Part shown: positions 28,270 through 37,339 of the stretch, one piece after another
Numbering within the stretch: position 1 is the stretch's first letter
How the letters are laid out: the number at the start of each line of letters is the position of its first letter
Assembly: GCA_039516895.1 (NCBI GenBank)
Contig: CP154437.1
Location: forward strand, 992,001-1,056,000
Source: Campylobacter coli
Lineage (GTDB): Bacteria; Campylobacterota; Campylobacteria; Campylobacterales; Campylobacteraceae
Direction of reading: 5' to 3'
Length of the DNA stretch: 64,000 bases
Position numbers and translations under genes: made by a program
Notes under the pieces: model-generated
The model's database searches: none
What the model saw: only the letters and a program-made list of their open reading frames with translations
Told to the model about the DNA's origin: nothing

Positions 28270-30339
28270 TTAATACTTATATGCAAATTTAACAAACGCG
28301 TTTATTCCAGGCTCCAACAAAGGATTTGTAAGAGCTCTAGCATAGGCTATATCTTCAGCTGTTGTAGGATTTCGTCCTTTTTGATTAAAAAGATTTTCAA
28401 CTCCAAAAGTCAATTGCATATCTTTCCATTCTTTGTTAAAATGCTTCAAATCAACCCCTACATTAATATCTGTAATTGTATAACTGCTTGTTTCTCTTTC
28501 TTGAGTAGAATCTATTCGATTTTTACCAAGATATGCCTTTTGAATCCATTTTATATATCCCCAATTAAATTCATATCCTAAAGCTAAATTACCATATAAA
28601 GGTGCGATATATGCAAGAGGCTTATCAGCTGTCTTGTCTTGACCATAATTATAGGCTGCTATAATATCAACAAGCCAATTTTCCATAATTCTATGGTGAC
28701 TTTCAAATTCAATCCCTTGAATATAAGCCTTACCGATATTTCGAGCTTGTACCTTGCCTCCTCCTATGTTTATATTTTGTATCATATCTGTATAATCTGT
28801 TCTAAAAAACACCAAAGAACCATAATGACTACCCTCTTGATATCTTCCACCTATTTCATAAGTTTGTGCATATTCTGGTTTTAAATCGTGATTTGCTTCT
28901 GAAGTGGCACTAGGAAATAAACCTGTTGTTCCAGGGCTTTTAAAATTCTGACTTACATTACCTATCAATGCAATTTTATCATTAATATAATACAAAGCAC
29001 CTATACTTCCCGTTAAGGCATCTGAAGTCTTTTTTTTATGGCTATTTAAAAAATCCGTCATATCTTGCGTTTCATTTGTAAATTTATTGCTGCCAATTTG
29101 TGTGATTATATAATCATAACGCAAAGAACTCGACAATATCCAATTATCATTAAGTCTATAATCATCTTTTATGTACGCAGCAATCTCTGTATCAATAGTC
29201 GATCTTGAAGTAGTAACTTCTTGATTGCTAATTTGATTGATTTGTTTTGTTGGAGTAGGAGATATTGCACTTAAAACACTTAAACCATAACCTAAAGAAT
29301 GCCTATCAATCTCTTTATTAAAATTTAATGCTCCTCCTACTTGATTGGTATTGTGCACAAGCTGATGAATAAAGCTTTCTCCTATGCTACGCCTATCAAT
29401 CCATAAATCTGTATCATAATGCCTCCAATATAAATAAGCATCCATCTTATCTGCAATTTCTAGATCATAAACTTCCACACCTCCTCTTATATAATACTCA
29501 TACATTGGATCCTCGTTTCTTACAATCCCATAATAACTACCTGGTTTTGCATGAATTCCACCCGCATTATAAGTATTAATTTTTTGAAATTTTCCTTGAG
29601 TGTAATAACGAATATTATCCTTAGTATAACCTATGTTAAAATCTGTCCCATAGGATTGATATTTAGAATTTTTAGCAATGCCTTCTGGGGTTCTAAAATC
29701 ATTACCCTTGCGCCCATGAATTCCTAGTAAAATATCCCAGCCATCACCGCCCCCTAATAATTCTGCCCTACTTCCAAATCCTGCATTAACACTATTAAAT
29801 TCTAAAGCTCTAATCTTAGCATCCATTTTAAAGGGTTCATTTATATCGCCGTTATAGCGTCTTGTCTTAAAATTGATAACCCCATTAATTGCATTAGAGC
29901 CATATAAGGAAGAAGCTGATCCTCTAATTACCTCTATGCCCTCTAAAGAATTAGGATCGATCATATTAAGCTCTAAAGTGCTTCTTCCTGTTACTCTTAC
30001 CCCATCTATTGCGATAATAGAACGAGAATTATTAGAATTCATTCCCCTTACGCTTAATTGACCCCCAACTCCGCCCGAGCGAGAATACATAATACCAGGA
30101 ACTGATTCAAGCAAACCTTGAACTCCACCACTTCCACCTTTACTTAAAATATCTTTTTGACTTACAACACTTACACTTCTAGTTGGTAACTCTTCTTCCA
30201 ATTGCAAAATGTCCCAAACTACATCATCGTTTATCTCATCTCCTGCTACAACGATTTTATCAAGAGAATAAGTTTTTACATCAGCTTCTTGAGCCAACAA
30301 ACAAGAACTAATCAAACTTATATAAAAAAACTTTTTCAT
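28270..30339 (-). CDS. TonB-dependent outer-membrane receptor
   Basis: 689 aa. Signal peptide ending about SCLLA, then a possible TonB box in SLDKIVVAG, a plug domain with VSQKDILSKGGSGGVQGLLE, VRGMNSNNSRSIIAIDGVRV and IEVIRGSASSLYGSNAINGV, and a 22-strand barrel ending in aromatic-rich FVKFAYKY. It imports a chelated metal or similar ligand across the outer membrane using TonB energy. The ligand is not recognised; it is not an obvious copy of the known heme or enterobactin receptors as far as I can tell by eye. Confidence 0.92.
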   Translation of the reverse strand: MKKFFYISLISSCLLAQEADVKTYSLDKIVVAGDEINDDVVWDILQLEEELPTRSVSVVSQKDILSKGGSGGVQGLLESVPGIMYSRSGGVGGQLSVRGMNSNNSRSIIAIDGVRVTGRSTLELNMIDPNSLEGIEVIRGSASSLYGSNAINGVINFKTRRYNGDINEPFKMDAKIRALEFNSVNAGFGSRAELLGGGDGWDILLGIHGRKGNDFRTPEGIAKNSKYQSYGTDFNIGYTKDNIRYYTQGKFQKINTYNAGGIHAKPGSYYGIVRNEDPMYEYYIRGGVEVYDLEIADKMDAYLYWRHYDTDLWIDRRSIGESFIHQLVHNTNQVGGALNFNKEIDRHSLGYGLSVLSAISPTPTKQINQISNQEVTTSRSTIDTEIAAYIKDDYRLNDNWILSSSLRYDYIITQIGSNKFTNETQDMTDFLNSHKKKTSDALTGSIGALYYINDKIALIGNVSQNFKSPGTTGLFPSATSEANHDLKPEYAQTYEIGGRYQEGSHYGSLVFFRTDYTDMIQNINIGGGKVQARNIGKAYIQGIEFESHHRIMENWLVDIIAAYNYGQDKTADKPLAYIAPLYGNLALGYEFNWGYIKWIQKAYLGKNRIDSTQERETSSYTITDINVGVDLKHFNKEWKDMQLTFGVENLFNQKGRNPTTAEDIAYARALTNPLLEPGINAFVKFAYKY

Positions 30340-30362
30340 ATTCTTCTTTCTTTGTATAAAAA

Positions 30363-31325
30363 TTAATTTAAAATACCTGCATTAGGACTAGGATTTAGAA
30401 TTTTATGTAAATCATTATCATCTAAAGAAATGCCAAAATACTGCATAAAATGCTTCTTGTAAATTTCCTCTATATTGATATCTTTAAAAGCACTAGGATA
30501 ATTTTTTTGCGCCATAAACATTAAAGTAGGTGCCAAATCAAGACTTGGAGCAAAAGGACGATAGGTGGCTAAAGGCAATTTGTAAACACGCCCTTCTTTA
30601 ACCGCTTTCATATTTTTCCATTCTTTATTTTGCAACAAATCTTCTGGCATTAAAGGGGTAAAGTTTGAAATATAGATTACATCTGGATCGCTTTTGTAAA
30701 TCTCCTCTATATTGATTTTATTTCCTAAGATTTCTCCTAAAGGATTTTCAGCTCCACTTTTTGTAATCAAATAATGGCTAAAAACTCCAGATAAAATACT
30801 GCCTTTATCTATCTGGCGAATAATAATCGCTTTAATCCTATGTTCTCCAACACGCGAAGCTATAAAATTTTCTACTTGCGTAATCTCATCTAGTAATTTC
30901 TTATTGTTTTGTTGTATAGAAAAATACTTCTCTAAAGAAACAAGCCAATGTTCTAATGTTTTTTTAGAATTATAATTATCCACATTTGTAGTTAACTCAA
31001 CAACATTTAAGCCTGCTTTTCTTAGTGCACTGCAAAGCTTTATATTTGCAACACCACATATATAAATATCTGCGTTTATTGCTATTAACTCTTCCAAATT
31101 TTCACTATTTCCAACTTTGGCTTGTTTATATTCTTGATGATATTTTGAAGCCAAAGAGTTCTCCATGGCATTAAAAGAGGCCTTTGGCATATATACAATT
31201 TTAGCATCCGTCCAAAAAGCCACCACAGAAGCAAGAGGCCAAAGTCCTCCTATAATGGCCACTCTTTGTTCACCATAAACGCAACTCACCATCACAAAAA
31301 ACATTACAACCATCTTATGAATCAT
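30363..31325 (-). CDS. Periplasmic metal-chelate binding protein (class III, BtuF/CeuE-like fold)
   Basis: 320 aa with a signal peptide ending CVYG. Then RVAIIGGLWPLASVVAFW, a long stretch that includes LEELIAINADIYICGV, and DPDVIYISNFTPLM and WKNMKAVKEGRVYKLPLA, which are typical of class III solute-binding proteins for siderophores, heme, cobalamin or nickel chelates. Likely delivers the ligand to the FecCD permease. It lies between the receptor gene and two unusual cytoplasmic proteins. Confidence 0.85.
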   Translation of the reverse strand: MIHKMVVMFFVMVSCVYGEQRVAIIGGLWPLASVVAFWTDAKIVYMPKASFNAMENSLASKYHQEYKQAKVGNSENLEELIAINADIYICGVANIKLCSALRKAGLNVVELTTNVDNYNSKKTLEHWLVSLEKYFSIQQNNKKLLDEITQVENFIASRVGEHRIKAIIIRQIDKGSILSGVFSHYLITKSGAENPLGEILGNKINIEEIYKSDPDVIYISNFTPLMPEDLLQNKEWKNMKAVKEGRVYKLPLATYRPFAPSLDLAPTLMFMAQKNYPSAFKDINIEEIYKKHFMQYFGISLDDNDLHKILNPSPNAGILN

Positions 31326-31377
31326 TATCTAAATCCTTGTAAAATCAATAATTATTTTTATAGATAGAAAACATCTT

Positions 31378-31992
31378 CTACTTATGCCGAATATCTTCCT
31401 CAACCCAAGATATAAATTTTTCTAAAAAGGGGATAGTAATGGGCATAAATCCCTGTCCAATATGATAATCTGGATCTAAAGAAGTAACATACATATTTCC
31501 TTTAAAACTTGTAGCATCTTTATACAAAATACTCCTACCTAATTCATCTACTATAATTTTTTCGCAACCTTCTTTTATATTGTAAAATCCATGATAATGC
31601 CATTTGCACTCTTTGATATCTAAAAATTGCCAAATATTGTTGTTTTTATCGTATTGATACAAAGGTAAATCAGCCCCCTTGTGTATCCACCACCAAAAAT
31701 TTACTTGTGTTTCTTCAAAATCAATATATGGCAAATAATCCGCCTTTACATCCCCAAAACTAACAATATGTCCTCCATTTTTCAGATACTCTAAAAATTT
31801 ATCTTTATTTTGAAGTAAAAATCCTACATTTAACCTAGAAGCAATTACAATATAATCATAAACCATCAAATCTATAGCTTTTAATTCCGGAAGATAAATT
31901 CTTTCTTGAAACATATCGCCAAACTTTCCATTATTTACCTTGAAAAAATTTTGATTATGAAATGCACCACCAGTTATAATTGCTCGCTTCAT
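31378..31992 (-). CDS. Amidotransferase-fold-like protein in the metal-uptake operon
   Basis: 204 aa, no signal peptide. The N-terminus RAIITGGAFHN and the middle FLEYLKNGGHIVSFGDV, followed by MYVTSLDPDYHIGQG, look like a ThuA/class I glutamine-amidotransferase-like fold, in which a strand ends at a loop carrying a binding or catalytic residue. No Cys nucleophile is seen at the expected place. It shares the 'K-x-x-x-FL-x-x-GG-x-x-(V/I)SF' pattern with its upstream neighbour, so the two may be distant paralogs. It may process or release the imported ligand in the cytoplasm; that is inference. Confidence 0.6.
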   Translation of the reverse strand: MKRAIITGGAFHNQNFFKVNNGKFGDMFQERIYLPELKAIDLMVYDYIVIASRLNVGFLLQNKDKFLEYLKNGGHIVSFGDVKADYLPYIDFEETQVNFWWWIHKGADLPLYQYDKNNNIWQFLDIKECKWHYHGFYNIKEGCEKIIVDELGRSILYKDATSFKGNMYVTSLDPDYHIGQGFMPITIPFLEKFISWVEEDIRHK

Positions 31993-32669
31993 TTTATCCC
32001 CTTTGGCTTGCCATTTTTAATTATTTTGCTAAGCCATAGCAAAAAATTAAACCCTATTCTCTTTGCTGTGCTTTGTTCAAATAAGCCATAATTAAACAAA
32101 TCTGCACCCGCTGTGCTTACTATAACCCCGCTAGTAGTATCATAATCAATATAAGCGACACACTGATTAAAATTGTCTTTCAAGACTATTTCTGATTTTT
32201 TTGGTGGCTCAAAATATCCTCTAGTAAAAAAACCACACACTCCTCTTCTATAAGTAATATCATAATCTTTAACCCCACGAGTGATTTCATGCCCATTCGT
32301 CTGTATCACTCTATCCTTGATAGGATATTTACTCTCCTTATAAAGCATATTTCCTGGCAACCATTCTAAAAAATTGGCAGCAAAGCTAATAAAAATTCCA
32401 CCTCTATCTAAAAAATCTTCTATTTTATGCCTGTATTTATATAATAAAATTTGATCAATTCCTGTTTCAACTAGCACAACCCTATAATCTTTAAATGCAC
32501 AATCTTTAATAAATTCTTTATAGGCGTCAACCTTAAAAAAAATACCATCATAATAATCATCATTATTAATTTTTGCCATATCGAAATTGTTTTGCGTATC
32601 AAGAATTAAAATACCGCCTTCTTTTTTCAAGAAATTAAACTCTTCTTGGCATAAAGAAAAATCAATCAT
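31989..32669 (-). CDS. Amidotransferase-fold-like protein, first gene of the metal-uptake operon
   Basis: 226 aa, cytoplasmic. It has KIEDFLDRGGIFISFAANFLEW, split by a loop typical of ThuA/GATase-like proteins, and TSGVIVSTAGADLFNYG near the C-terminus. It overlaps the next gene by 4 bp. The ATG at 32669 has AAAGGA upstream and lies 23 bp from a Fur-box-like palindrome. No catalytic Cys/His pair of a true amidotransferase was identified, so the function is unknown. Its place at the head of a TonB/ABC operon suggests a role in handling the imported chelate. Confidence 0.6.
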   Translation of the reverse strand: MIDFSLCQEEFNFLKKEGGILILDTQNNFDMAKINNDDYYDGIFFKVDAYKEFIKDCAFKDYRVVLVETGIDQILLYKYRHKIEDFLDRGGIFISFAANFLEWLPGNMLYKESKYPIKDRVIQTNGHEITRGVKDYDITYRRGVCGFFTRGYFEPPKKSEIVLKDNFNQCVAYIDYDTTSGVIVSTAGADLFNYGLFEQSTAKRIGFNFLLWLSKIIKNGKPKGIK

Positions 32670-32691
32670 TAAAGCATTCCTTTATTATTTA

Positions 32692-32711
32692 ATAATAAGA
32701 ATGATTATTAT
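32692..32711 (-). promoter_or_regulatory. Fur-box-like palindrome
   Basis: ATAATAAGAATGATTATTAT has perfect 7-bp inverted arms (ATAATAA/TTATTAT) around a 6-bp centre and resembles the Campylobacter Fur consensus rich in ATAAT and ATTAT. It sits 23-42 bp before the first gene of the uptake operon, where a repressor would block transcription. Iron repression is therefore likely. Confidence 0.65.
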
Positions 32712-32942
32712 ATTTAAAAAAAATAAAAACTAAATAAAACCTTTATACCGATAAGAATTCTATTAATTAGCTTATTGTTTAATCAATTAACTTCATATAA
32801 AATTAAATTATAAATAGAAAAAATATTATAAAATTTTTTATATTATTTAAAAACAATAACTATAAGCTTTATCAAAATAAAAGTTTTATAAAACTTATAA
32901 AAATATAAATTTATATAGCTTGAAATTTTTGTTGCGGCATAA
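32712..32942. other. AT-rich non-coding stretch
   Basis: Extremely AT-rich, no open frame or clear structure. It may contain the upstream part of the uptake-operon promoter. Its right end joins abruptly to the C39 gene fragment at about 32943, so part of it may be a recombination junction. Confidence 0.4.
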
Positions 32943-33144
32943 AATCATAAAGGTAATTATTTACAAATACTTGATCCAAGTTATGGAGAATATATCAGTT
33001 CTAAAAGAGAATTTTATAGTGTTTGGGATAGATACAATAAAGGTGGATTTGCTTTAGTTGTTAATCCTAAAAAACAACTCAAAGATTACAAACTCAATTT
33101 ACCCAAATCTTTAAATTTTGAAATAGAACATTTTGGATTTTAAT
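32943..33144 (+). pseudogene. 3' fragment of a C39 peptidase gene
   Basis: Nearly identical to 42326-42527, encoding the last ~66 residues of the intact C39 peptidase (from about residue 132, NHKGNYLQILDPSYG, to the stop). It keeps the aspartate of the catalytic set but has lost the Gln, Cys and His, the signal peptide, the start and the promoter, so it is inactive. Homology begins abruptly, with an extra A just inside. It sits directly before paralog A in the same relation as the intact gene has to paralog D, showing that the whole C39-end/paralog unit was duplicated. Confidence 0.9.
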
Positions 33145-33164
33145 ATCGCAATTAAGCAATATTA
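33098..33164 (+). repeat. Direct repeat copy 2: C39 3' end with hairpin
   Basis: 67 bp matching 26434-26500 and 42482-42548. Forms the right border of the metal-uptake cassette; copies 1 and 2 are 6,664 bp apart and in the same orientation. Confidence 0.85.
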
Positions 33165-33183
33165 ATTTCTTTTTATTTACTTC

Positions 33184-34479
33184 CTAAACCCTAGTCTGTC
33201 CTATAAGATTATTTAATCTATCCATTATAGAATTAACATAAGAATTTATACTTTCACTGCTTGCTTTCCAGCCATTAGCTTTTGCTTGATTAAGCTCTCT
33301 TTCAAACCAAGCTCCACCACCATAACCTATGTGATTTTGCCATTTAATTCCTTTTTCCATTGCATATATATCTGCATCAAGCCAACCCTCTTGTGCATAG
33401 CCTTTTAATAAACTTGCAAAATCAACCTTACCTGTCATAATGTCATCTAAGGAAGCTAATGATCCATCAAAGCTTTCTTTAGCCATAGCTTCTTTGTGAG
33501 ATTTAACTATAGGATTCATTGTGGTATTGCCACCTTTTAAAACATCAGCACCCGTTGATTTTAAAAAACTCATAAATAAAGCTTCTTTAGAATAACTTCC
33601 ATCTTCATTTTGTGGATAAACTGACATATCAGGATTAAAAGTATATTTGTTTGATGTATTTTGAGTTTGCATACTTTGTGGAGTGAAATTTAATGGTTGC
33701 AAGCCTGTATTAATATGTCCTAATATTCCTAATTGTTCTATTTCATTGTATTGTTCTTGGGTGTTGTAATAATTTGTTATAGTTTTGCTTTCCAAATTTA
33801 AAGGTGAAGCAAAATCAAAATCTCCTACTGACATACTTACACCCTTAGGTAAACTATTTAAATCTACTTCGGTAAAACTTGTTTTATTCGCATTGTTAAA
33901 AGTGTGATTTAATATCTCATCAAATTTGTTATAATATTGTTTTATGGTATTTGCCATATCTATATTAGAATAATAACTGCTTACTCCTAAATAATTAGCT
34001 GTATGAGCATTAAAATCTGTATTATACCTCTCTATCTCATCTAAAGTAGATTTATGTATCTTAAAATCTTCAGGTAATCCTGCGGCTTTATTAAAATCTT
34101 CTCCCATATAACCATCTTTATCTACACTATAACCATAAGCTGTATTGGTAGAAGTGCTTATATCTGCTTGTTTGAATTTTAAAGTATAAATAGAGTTTTT
34201 AAATTCACTTGATATATCATAATTAGGAGAACTTGTCTTGCTACTTATACTAAAATTAGTGTTATTGCTAGTATTTGTTGTATTAGTAGAATTTAATACT
34301 TCACTTCTTGCTAGAGTTTGTGAATTTTCACTTTGAATTTCATTTAACTTACTAGCATTTTGTTTTAAAAAAGCATTAGCAAAACTTATTTTAGAATTTT
34401 CTTTACTTTCTTTATTAGCTTTTGCTTGTGAAAGTATAGAACCATAGTTTGAGTTATCATTGATGCTAAAGATACTCAT
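33184..34479 (-). CDS. Paralog A of a five-member mosaic family, function unknown
   Basis: 431 aa with no Sec signal, no membrane segment and no family recognised. The N-terminal ~150 residues are almost the same in all five copies: MSIFSINDNSNYGSILSQAK, a Lys/Glu/Asn/Ser-rich part, an Asn/Ser/Thr-rich linker (residues ~62-80), and a block with YSVDKDGYMG and KAAGLPEDFKIHKSTLDE. The middle is of type 1 (TITNYYNTQEQYNE). The C-terminus is also type 1 (WQNHIGYGGGAWFEREL) and ends in the shared RLNNLIGQTRV. AAGGAATTAAT precedes the ATG. Last gene of the C-B-A operon, 74 bp after B. The Ser/Asn-rich N-terminus and sigma-54 control would fit secretion through the flagellar export apparatus; this is inference. 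Confidence 0.85.
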   Translation of the reverse strand: MSIFSINDNSNYGSILSQAKANKESKENSKISFANAFLKQNASKLNEIQSENSQTLARSEVLNSTNTTNTSNNTNFSISSKTSSPNYDISSEFKNSIYTLKFKQADISTSTNTAYGYSVDKDGYMGEDFNKAAGLPEDFKIHKSTLDEIERYNTDFNAHTANYLGVSSYYSNIDMANTIKQYYNKFDEILNHTFNNANKTSFTEVDLNSLPKGVSMSVGDFDFASPLNLESKTITNYYNTQEQYNEIEQLGILGHINTGLQPLNFTPQSMQTQNTSNKYTFNPDMSVYPQNEDGSYSKEALFMSFLKSTGADVLKGGNTTMNPIVKSHKEAMAKESFDGSLASLDDIMTGKVDFASLLKGYAQEGWLDADIYAMEKGIKWQNHIGYGGGAWFERELNQAKANGWKASSESINSYVNSIMDRLNNLIGQTRV

Positions 34480-34553
34480 ATTAATTCCTTGATTTAGATT
34501 TTTCTATTTTTTTATATAGATAAATAAGTTTTTAACCTACTTATCCATAACCC

Positions 34554-35861
34554 TTAAACCCTAGTTTGTCCTATAAGATTATTTAATCTATCCATTATAG
34601 ATCCAACATAAGAATTTATACTTTCACTACTTGCTTTCCAGCCATTAGCAAGAGCTTGTTTAATCTCAGCGTCTAAAGCCCAATTGCCTAAAGCTTGCTT
34701 AGGAGACATGCCCTTTTCATACATATAAAGCTCTCCAGCTATACGACCTCTATCAAGTTCATATTTTAATAAACTTGCAAAATCAACCTTACCTGTCATG
34801 ATATCAGTCAAATCAACGCTAGTGGTTGAAAAACTCTCCTTAGCCATAGCCCTATTGTAAGCTTCTACTTTTGGATTAAGTGTAGTTTTTGGACTCTCAA
34901 CGGGTTGTCCATTTTGAGCTTTTAAAAAACTCATAAATAAATCTTCTTTAGTATAAGTTCCATCTTCATTTTTTGGATAAAATGACATATCAGGTTTAAA
35001 ATCACATTCATATTTAGCTTGAGAAACATTTTTTATTTCTTCTAAGGATAAACCTAAGGTTTCAGGTTTTAAACCATTAATCATATTTCCAGAATCAGCC
35101 CAAAGATCATCAGCTTTCTCTGCTTGTTCTGATGTTTGATAGACATTTGAAACTAAAGCTCCAGAAAAGTCTGTTAAATGAGTAATATTCATTCTATTAT
35201 TTGGATCATTAAAATTCATACATTTATCTCCACCTACAGCATATCCACTAGGCATAGAATTTATATCTGCTTCACTAAAACTTGTTTTATCACTTGGAAA
35301 GCTTTGGCTTAAAGCATTAGAAAAAAGATTGTAGTATTGTTTTATGGTTTCAGCCATATCTATATTAGAATAATATTTATCTACACCTAGATATTCTCTT
35401 ATATCAGAAACATTATATTCAGCCACTCTCTCTATCTCATCCAAAGTAGATTTATGTATCTTAAAATCTTCAGGAAGTCCCGCAGCTTTGTTAAAATCAC
35501 TTCCCATATAACCATCTTTATCTACACTATAACCATAGGCTGTATCAGTGCTTAAATCTACTTGTTTATATTTTAAAGTATAAATAGAGTTTTTAAATTC
35601 ACTTGATATATCATAATTAGGAGAACTTGTTTTAGAAAAATAATTAGATATATTAGTGGAATTTGAACTATTGTTTAATACTTCACTTCTTGCTAGAGTT
35701 TGTGAATTTGCACTTTGAATTTCATTTAATTTACTAGCATTTTGTTTTAAAAAAGCATTAGCAAAACTTATTTTAGAATTTTCTTTACTTTCTTTATTAG
35801 CTTTTGCTTGTGAAAGTATAGAACCATAGTTTGAGTTATCATTGATGCTAAGGATACTCAT
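34554..35861 (-). CDS. Paralog B of the mosaic family
   Basis: 435 aa, starting MSILSINDNSNYGSIL. The N-terminal block is that of A but with a shorter Asn/Ser linker. The middle is type 2 (FPSDKTSFSEADINSMPSGY, ETLGLSLEEIKNVS) and the C-terminus is type 2 (LYMYEKGMSPKQALGNWALD followed by AEIKQALANGWK), ending with the shared RLNNLIGQTRV. It is the middle gene of C-B-A, with 75 bp to C and 74 bp to A. The two spacers are almost the same sequence, as expected of tandem duplication. No promoter was found in the spacers, only a weak hairpin (ATAAGT/ACTTAT). Confidence 0.85.
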   Translation of the reverse strand: MSILSINDNSNYGSILSQAKANKESKENSKISFANAFLKQNASKLNEIQSANSQTLARSEVLNNSSNSTNISNYFSKTSSPNYDISSEFKNSIYTLKYKQVDLSTDTAYGYSVDKDGYMGSDFNKAAGLPEDFKIHKSTLDEIERVAEYNVSDIREYLGVDKYYSNIDMAETIKQYYNLFSNALSQSFPSDKTSFSEADINSMPSGYAVGGDKCMNFNDPNNRMNITHLTDFSGALVSNVYQTSEQAEKADDLWADSGNMINGLKPETLGLSLEEIKNVSQAKYECDFKPDMSFYPKNEDGTYTKEDLFMSFLKAQNGQPVESPKTTLNPKVEAYNRAMAKESFSTTSVDLTDIMTGKVDFASLLKYELDRGRIAGELYMYEKGMSPKQALGNWALDAEIKQALANGWKASSESINSYVGSIMDRLNNLIGQTRV

Positions 35862-35936
35862 ATTAATTCCTTGATTTAGATTTTTCTATTTTTTTATATA
35901 GATAAACAAGTTTTTAAACCTACTTATCCATAACCC

Positions 35937-37238
35937 TTAAACCCTAGTTTGTCCTATAAGATTATTTAATCTATCCATTATAGATCCAACATAAGAATTG
36001 ATACTTTCACTGCTTGCTTTCCAGCCATTAGCTTTTGCTTGATTAAGCTCTCTTTCAAACCAAGCTCCACCACCATAACCTATGTGATTTTGCCATTTAA
36101 TTCCTTTTTCCATTGCATATATACCTGCATCAAGCCAACCCTCTTGTGCATAGCCTTTTAATAAACTTGCAAAATCAACCTTACCTGTCATAATGTCATC
36201 TAAGGAAGCTAATGATCCATCAAAGCTTTCTTTAGCCATAGCTTCTCTAAAAGATTGGATTATGGGGTTAATTTTAGTATCACCACCTGCTAAAACTTCT
36301 GCACCACCAGAGGATTTTAAAAAACTCATAAATAAAGCTTCTTTAGAATAACTTCCATCTTCATTTTTTGGATAAAATGACATATCAGGATTAAAAGTAT
36401 CTCTTGCACTGTCTTGATCTAAATTTTGAGTTTGCATACTTTGAGGAGTAAAATTTAATGGCTGCAATCCCACGTTAATATGTGCAATCGTTCCTAATTG
36501 TTCCATTTCATCGTATTGTTCTTGGGTATTGTAATAATTTGTTATGGTTTTATCTTCCAAACGATAAGGTATTTCTAAATTTTTATTATTTAAACTATAT
36601 CCTTTAGGCAAACTATTTAAATCTGCTTCACTAAAACTTGTTTTATTGGTATCGTTAAAAGTATGATTAATAATATCATTGAATTTATCATAGTATTGCT
36701 TGATAGTATTTGCCATATCTATATTATCATAATATTTATCCACACCTAGATATTCTTTTGTTTTTGTATCATAAAAGTTATTCTCAGCTACTCTCTCTAT
36801 CTCATCTAAAGTAGACTTATGTATTTTAAAATCTTCAGGCAATCCTGCAGCTTTGTTAAAATCACTTCCCATATAGCCATCTTTATCTACACTATAACCA
36901 TAAGCTGTATCAGTGCTTAAATCTGCTTGTTTATATTTTAGAGTATAAATAGAGTTTTTAAATTCACTTGATATATCATAATTAGGAGAATTTGTCTTAC
37001 TACTTATACTAAAATTAGTATTATTGCTAGTATTTGTTGTATTAGTAGAATTTAATACTTCACTTCTTGCTAGAGTTTGTGAATTTGCATTTTGAATTTC
37101 ATTTAATTTACTAGCATTTTGTTTTAAAAAAGCATTAGCAAAACTTATTTTAGAATTTTCTTTACTTTCTTTATTAGCTTTTGCTTGTGAAAGTATAGAA
37201 CCATAGTTTGAGTTATCATTGATGCTAAAGATACTCAT
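35937..37238 (-). CDS. Paralog C of the mosaic family, first of the C-B-A operon
   Basis: 433 aa, with type 1 middle (TITNYYNTQEQYDEMEQLG) and type 1 C-terminus (WQNHIGYGGGAWFEREL). It is closest to A. The conserved block contains DKDGYMGSDF, in which acidic residues and Gly are spaced like part of an EF-hand-like calcium loop. A sigma-54 promoter lies 57-73 bp before the ATG. Function unknown. Confidence 0.85.
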   Translation of the reverse strand: MSIFSINDNSNYGSILSQAKANKESKENSKISFANAFLKQNASKLNEIQNANSQTLARSEVLNSTNTTNTSNNTNFSISSKTNSPNYDISSEFKNSIYTLKYKQADLSTDTAYGYSVDKDGYMGSDFNKAAGLPEDFKIHKSTLDEIERVAENNFYDTKTKEYLGVDKYYDNIDMANTIKQYYDKFNDIINHTFNDTNKTSFSEADLNSLPKGYSLNNKNLEIPYRLEDKTITNYYNTQEQYDEMEQLGTIAHINVGLQPLNFTPQSMQTQNLDQDSARDTFNPDMSFYPKNEDGSYSKEALFMSFLKSSGGAEVLAGGDTKINPIIQSFREAMAKESFDGSLASLDDIMTGKVDFASLLKGYAQEGWLDAGIYAMEKGIKWQNHIGYGGGAWFERELNQAKANGWKASSESINSYVGSIMDRLNNLIGQTRV

Positions 37239-37294
37239 ATTAATTCCTTGATTTAGATTTTTCTGCCTTCAACCTAAATATATTAAAATCATAC

Positions 37295-37311
37295 AAGCAA
37301 AATTTGTTCCA
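37295..37311 (-). promoter_or_regulatory. Sigma-54 promoter for C-B-A operon
   Basis: On the complement, TGGAACAAATTTTGCTT has GG and GC separated by exactly 10 nt, matching the Campylobacter RpoN consensus (GGAA ... TTGCTT). The predicted transcript starts about 45 nt before the paralog C start. The -24 half lies inside the terminator hairpin of the upstream gene. Confidence 0.8.
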
Positions 37312-37328
37312 CTTTGGATAAGTGGAAC
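37306..37328 (-). terminator. Terminator of the double-glycine protein gene
   Basis: A perfect 9-bp stem GTTCCACTT/AAGTGGAAC with a 5-nt loop, just after the stop of the double-glycine gene. The following strand is only moderately T-rich. Its distal arm doubles as the -24 element of the sigma-54 promoter for paralog C. Confidence 0.6.
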
Positions 37329-37339
37329 GAGGAAATAGT

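Noticed and set aside
28270-30339. TonB receptor considered as the heme receptor ChuA or enterobactin receptor
   Set aside because: No heme oxygenase or known neighbours; gene set and order differ from those systems.
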